A DNA stretch of 23,853 nt from an uncultured Clostridia bacterium (GTDB lineage: Bacteria; Bacillota; Clostridia; Oscillospirales; Acutalibacteraceae): NCBI GenBank assembly GCA_937876205.1, contig CALEII010000060.1:1-23853 (forward strand), read 5' to 3'. Shown here one piece after another: positions 22,941 to 23,853 of this stretch. Every line of letters begins with the position of its first letter. Position 1 is the stretch's first letter. Position numbers and translations under genes: made by a program. The notes under the pieces are model-generated. The model saw only the letters and a program-made list of their open reading frames with translations, did no database searches and had not been told where the DNA came from.

Positions 22941-23853
22941 TCAATACTTATTATAAAGAGGGCCGTAAGCAGCGCAAGCTCTGTAGTCCTGACCTTCCTT
23001 ATCCATACCGAAAGCATTCCAGCAAGCAGGACGGAAAATCTTTTCTTCGGGTACGTTGTGCATACATACGGGAATACGGAGCATTGAGCACATTGTGATA
23101 AGGTCTGCACCGATATGACCGTATGAGATAGCACCGTGGTTTGCACCCCAGTTATTCATTACTTCGTATGCTGTCTTGAAGGGGCTGCCTTCCTTGCCGT
23201 CGCATCTGGGAGCGAACCATGTGCAGGGCCATGTGGGGTCAGTTCTGTCCCAGAGAGTCTTTGTAACTTCATCGGGAAGAGCAACTGTCCAGCCTTCAGC
23301 AATCTGAAGAACAGGACCGAGTCCCTTAACAAGGTTAAGTCTTATCATTGTAACGGGCATTTCTGCCTTTGTTACGAAGTGTGATGAGAATCCGCCGCCT
23401 CTGAAGTAGCCGTTATCAGCTGCACACCAGTCTGTAGCCTCAAGAATAGCCTTCTGGTCTGCTTCTGTAACATCCCACCATTCCTTCATAACAGCATTGC
23501 CGTTTTCGTCCTTAGCCTCACCGCAGGCATCAAGACAAGCAGCACCTGAATTGATAAGGTGAATAAAGCCGTCACAATCCTTTGCCTTGCCTTCAATATC
23601 ATAGCCTGTAGCTCTCTTTACAGCTGAGCCTGACCAGTAAGTACGCACGTCAGCAAAAATCTGAGCTCTGTTTGTAAGGAGCTTTGAGAAGAGCATTCCG
23701 AGACCGTTGAGAACATCATTTTCTGTTGCAAGGATATAAGGCTCTCTTGCGCCGTTCCAGTCAAATGATGTATTAAGCATTGCCTCAGGGAAGTCACAGT
23801 TGGGATAGAAGTCTGTCCACTGTCTCTGACCCTGGAAGCCTGCTGCAATAGCG
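22941..23853 (-). CDS. fucI: L-fucose isomerase (5' part beyond window edge)
   Basis: It converts L-fucose to L-fuculose, the first step of fucose use, in the cytoplasm. The window holds the C-terminal 304 residues of a protein usually ~590 long. Near-identical blocks to E. coli FucI are visible: AAGFQGQRQWTD, SFDWNG, ATENDVLNG (metal-binding Glu), IFADVRTYW (metal-binding Asp), LNLVKGLGPVLQIAEG, NNWGANHGAISYGHIGADL (metal-binding His in GHIG) and IPVCMHNVPEE. The reading frame stays open through base 23853, so ATG 23780 is internal and not the start. The terminator at 22885-22916 follows. Its presence suggests growth on host mucin or plant/algal fucosylated glycans. Confidence 0.97.
   Translation of the reverse strand, partial: AIAAGFQGQRQWTDFYPNCDFPEAMLNTSFDWNGAREPYILATENDVLNGLGMLFSKLLTNRAQIFADVRTYWSGSAVKRATGYDIEGKAKDCDGFIHLINSGAACLDACGEAKDENGNAVMKEWWDVTEADQKAILEATDWCAADNGYFRGGGFSSHFVTKAEMPVTMIRLNLVKGLGPVLQIAEGWTVALPDEVTKTLWDRTDPTWPCTWFAPRCDGKEGSPFKTAYEVMNNWGANHGAISYGHIGADLITMCSMLRIPVCMHNVPEEKIFRPACWNAFGMDKEGQDYRACAAYGPLYNKY

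Overview
The window looks like a gut or rumen member of the Firmicutes, most likely a Ruminococcus-like Oscillospiraceae. The basis is a low-to-moderate G+C sequence with AGGAGG-type ribosome binding sites, three secreted proteins ending in type I dockerins with the ADAR.xLR signature, a sortase-type surface protein, a SpoIIQ-like M23 protein, L-fucose isomerase, and GluRS and GlnRS encoded side by side. No tRNA, rRNA, CRISPR array, prophage or transposase was seen.

Left part (1-5221). A minus-strand operon has a clear sigma-A-type promoter at 2860-2888. It runs: secreted Ig-like/dockerin protein, endonuclease III (nth), a 78-residue protein equal to only the extreme N-terminus of SecA plus an acidic tail, and recX (cut by the window edge). 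Next come a SpoIIQ-like M23 protein, a sortase-anchored protein with six perfect-length 12-residue repeats, and a 56-residue acidic protein. This last block is bracketed by two nearly identical ~185-bp structured repeats in inverted orientation. A diverged third copy lies at 22691-22874.

Middle part (5229-8089). A plus-strand operon encodes two paralogous M42 aminopeptidases and a GNAT acetyltransferase. It ends at a terminator that probably serves both strands.

Central minus operon (8090-16235). Six tightly packed genes: an ATP-grasp D-aspartate-ligase-like enzyme, an aspartate racemase, an asparagine-synthetase-type amidotransferase, a metallophosphoesterase, a secreted CHAP/NlpC-like cysteine peptidase with a dockerin, and an exported metallophosphoesterase. 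The first three match the steps known in lactic acid bacteria for making and amidating a D-Asp (D-iso-Asn) peptidoglycan cross-bridge. The peptidase is a candidate hydrolase of the same wall.

Right part (16270-23853). A divergent operon holds gltX, glnS and a four-helix membrane protein. It is followed by a separately promoted dockerin protein with an LCAT/lipase-like fold whose nucleophile-elbow serine appears to be glycine. The mRNA leader of that gene can form two mutually exclusive hairpins ahead of the ribosome binding site. A 44-residue cysteine-rich membrane miniprotein, repeat copy C and the C-terminal half of fucI complete the window.
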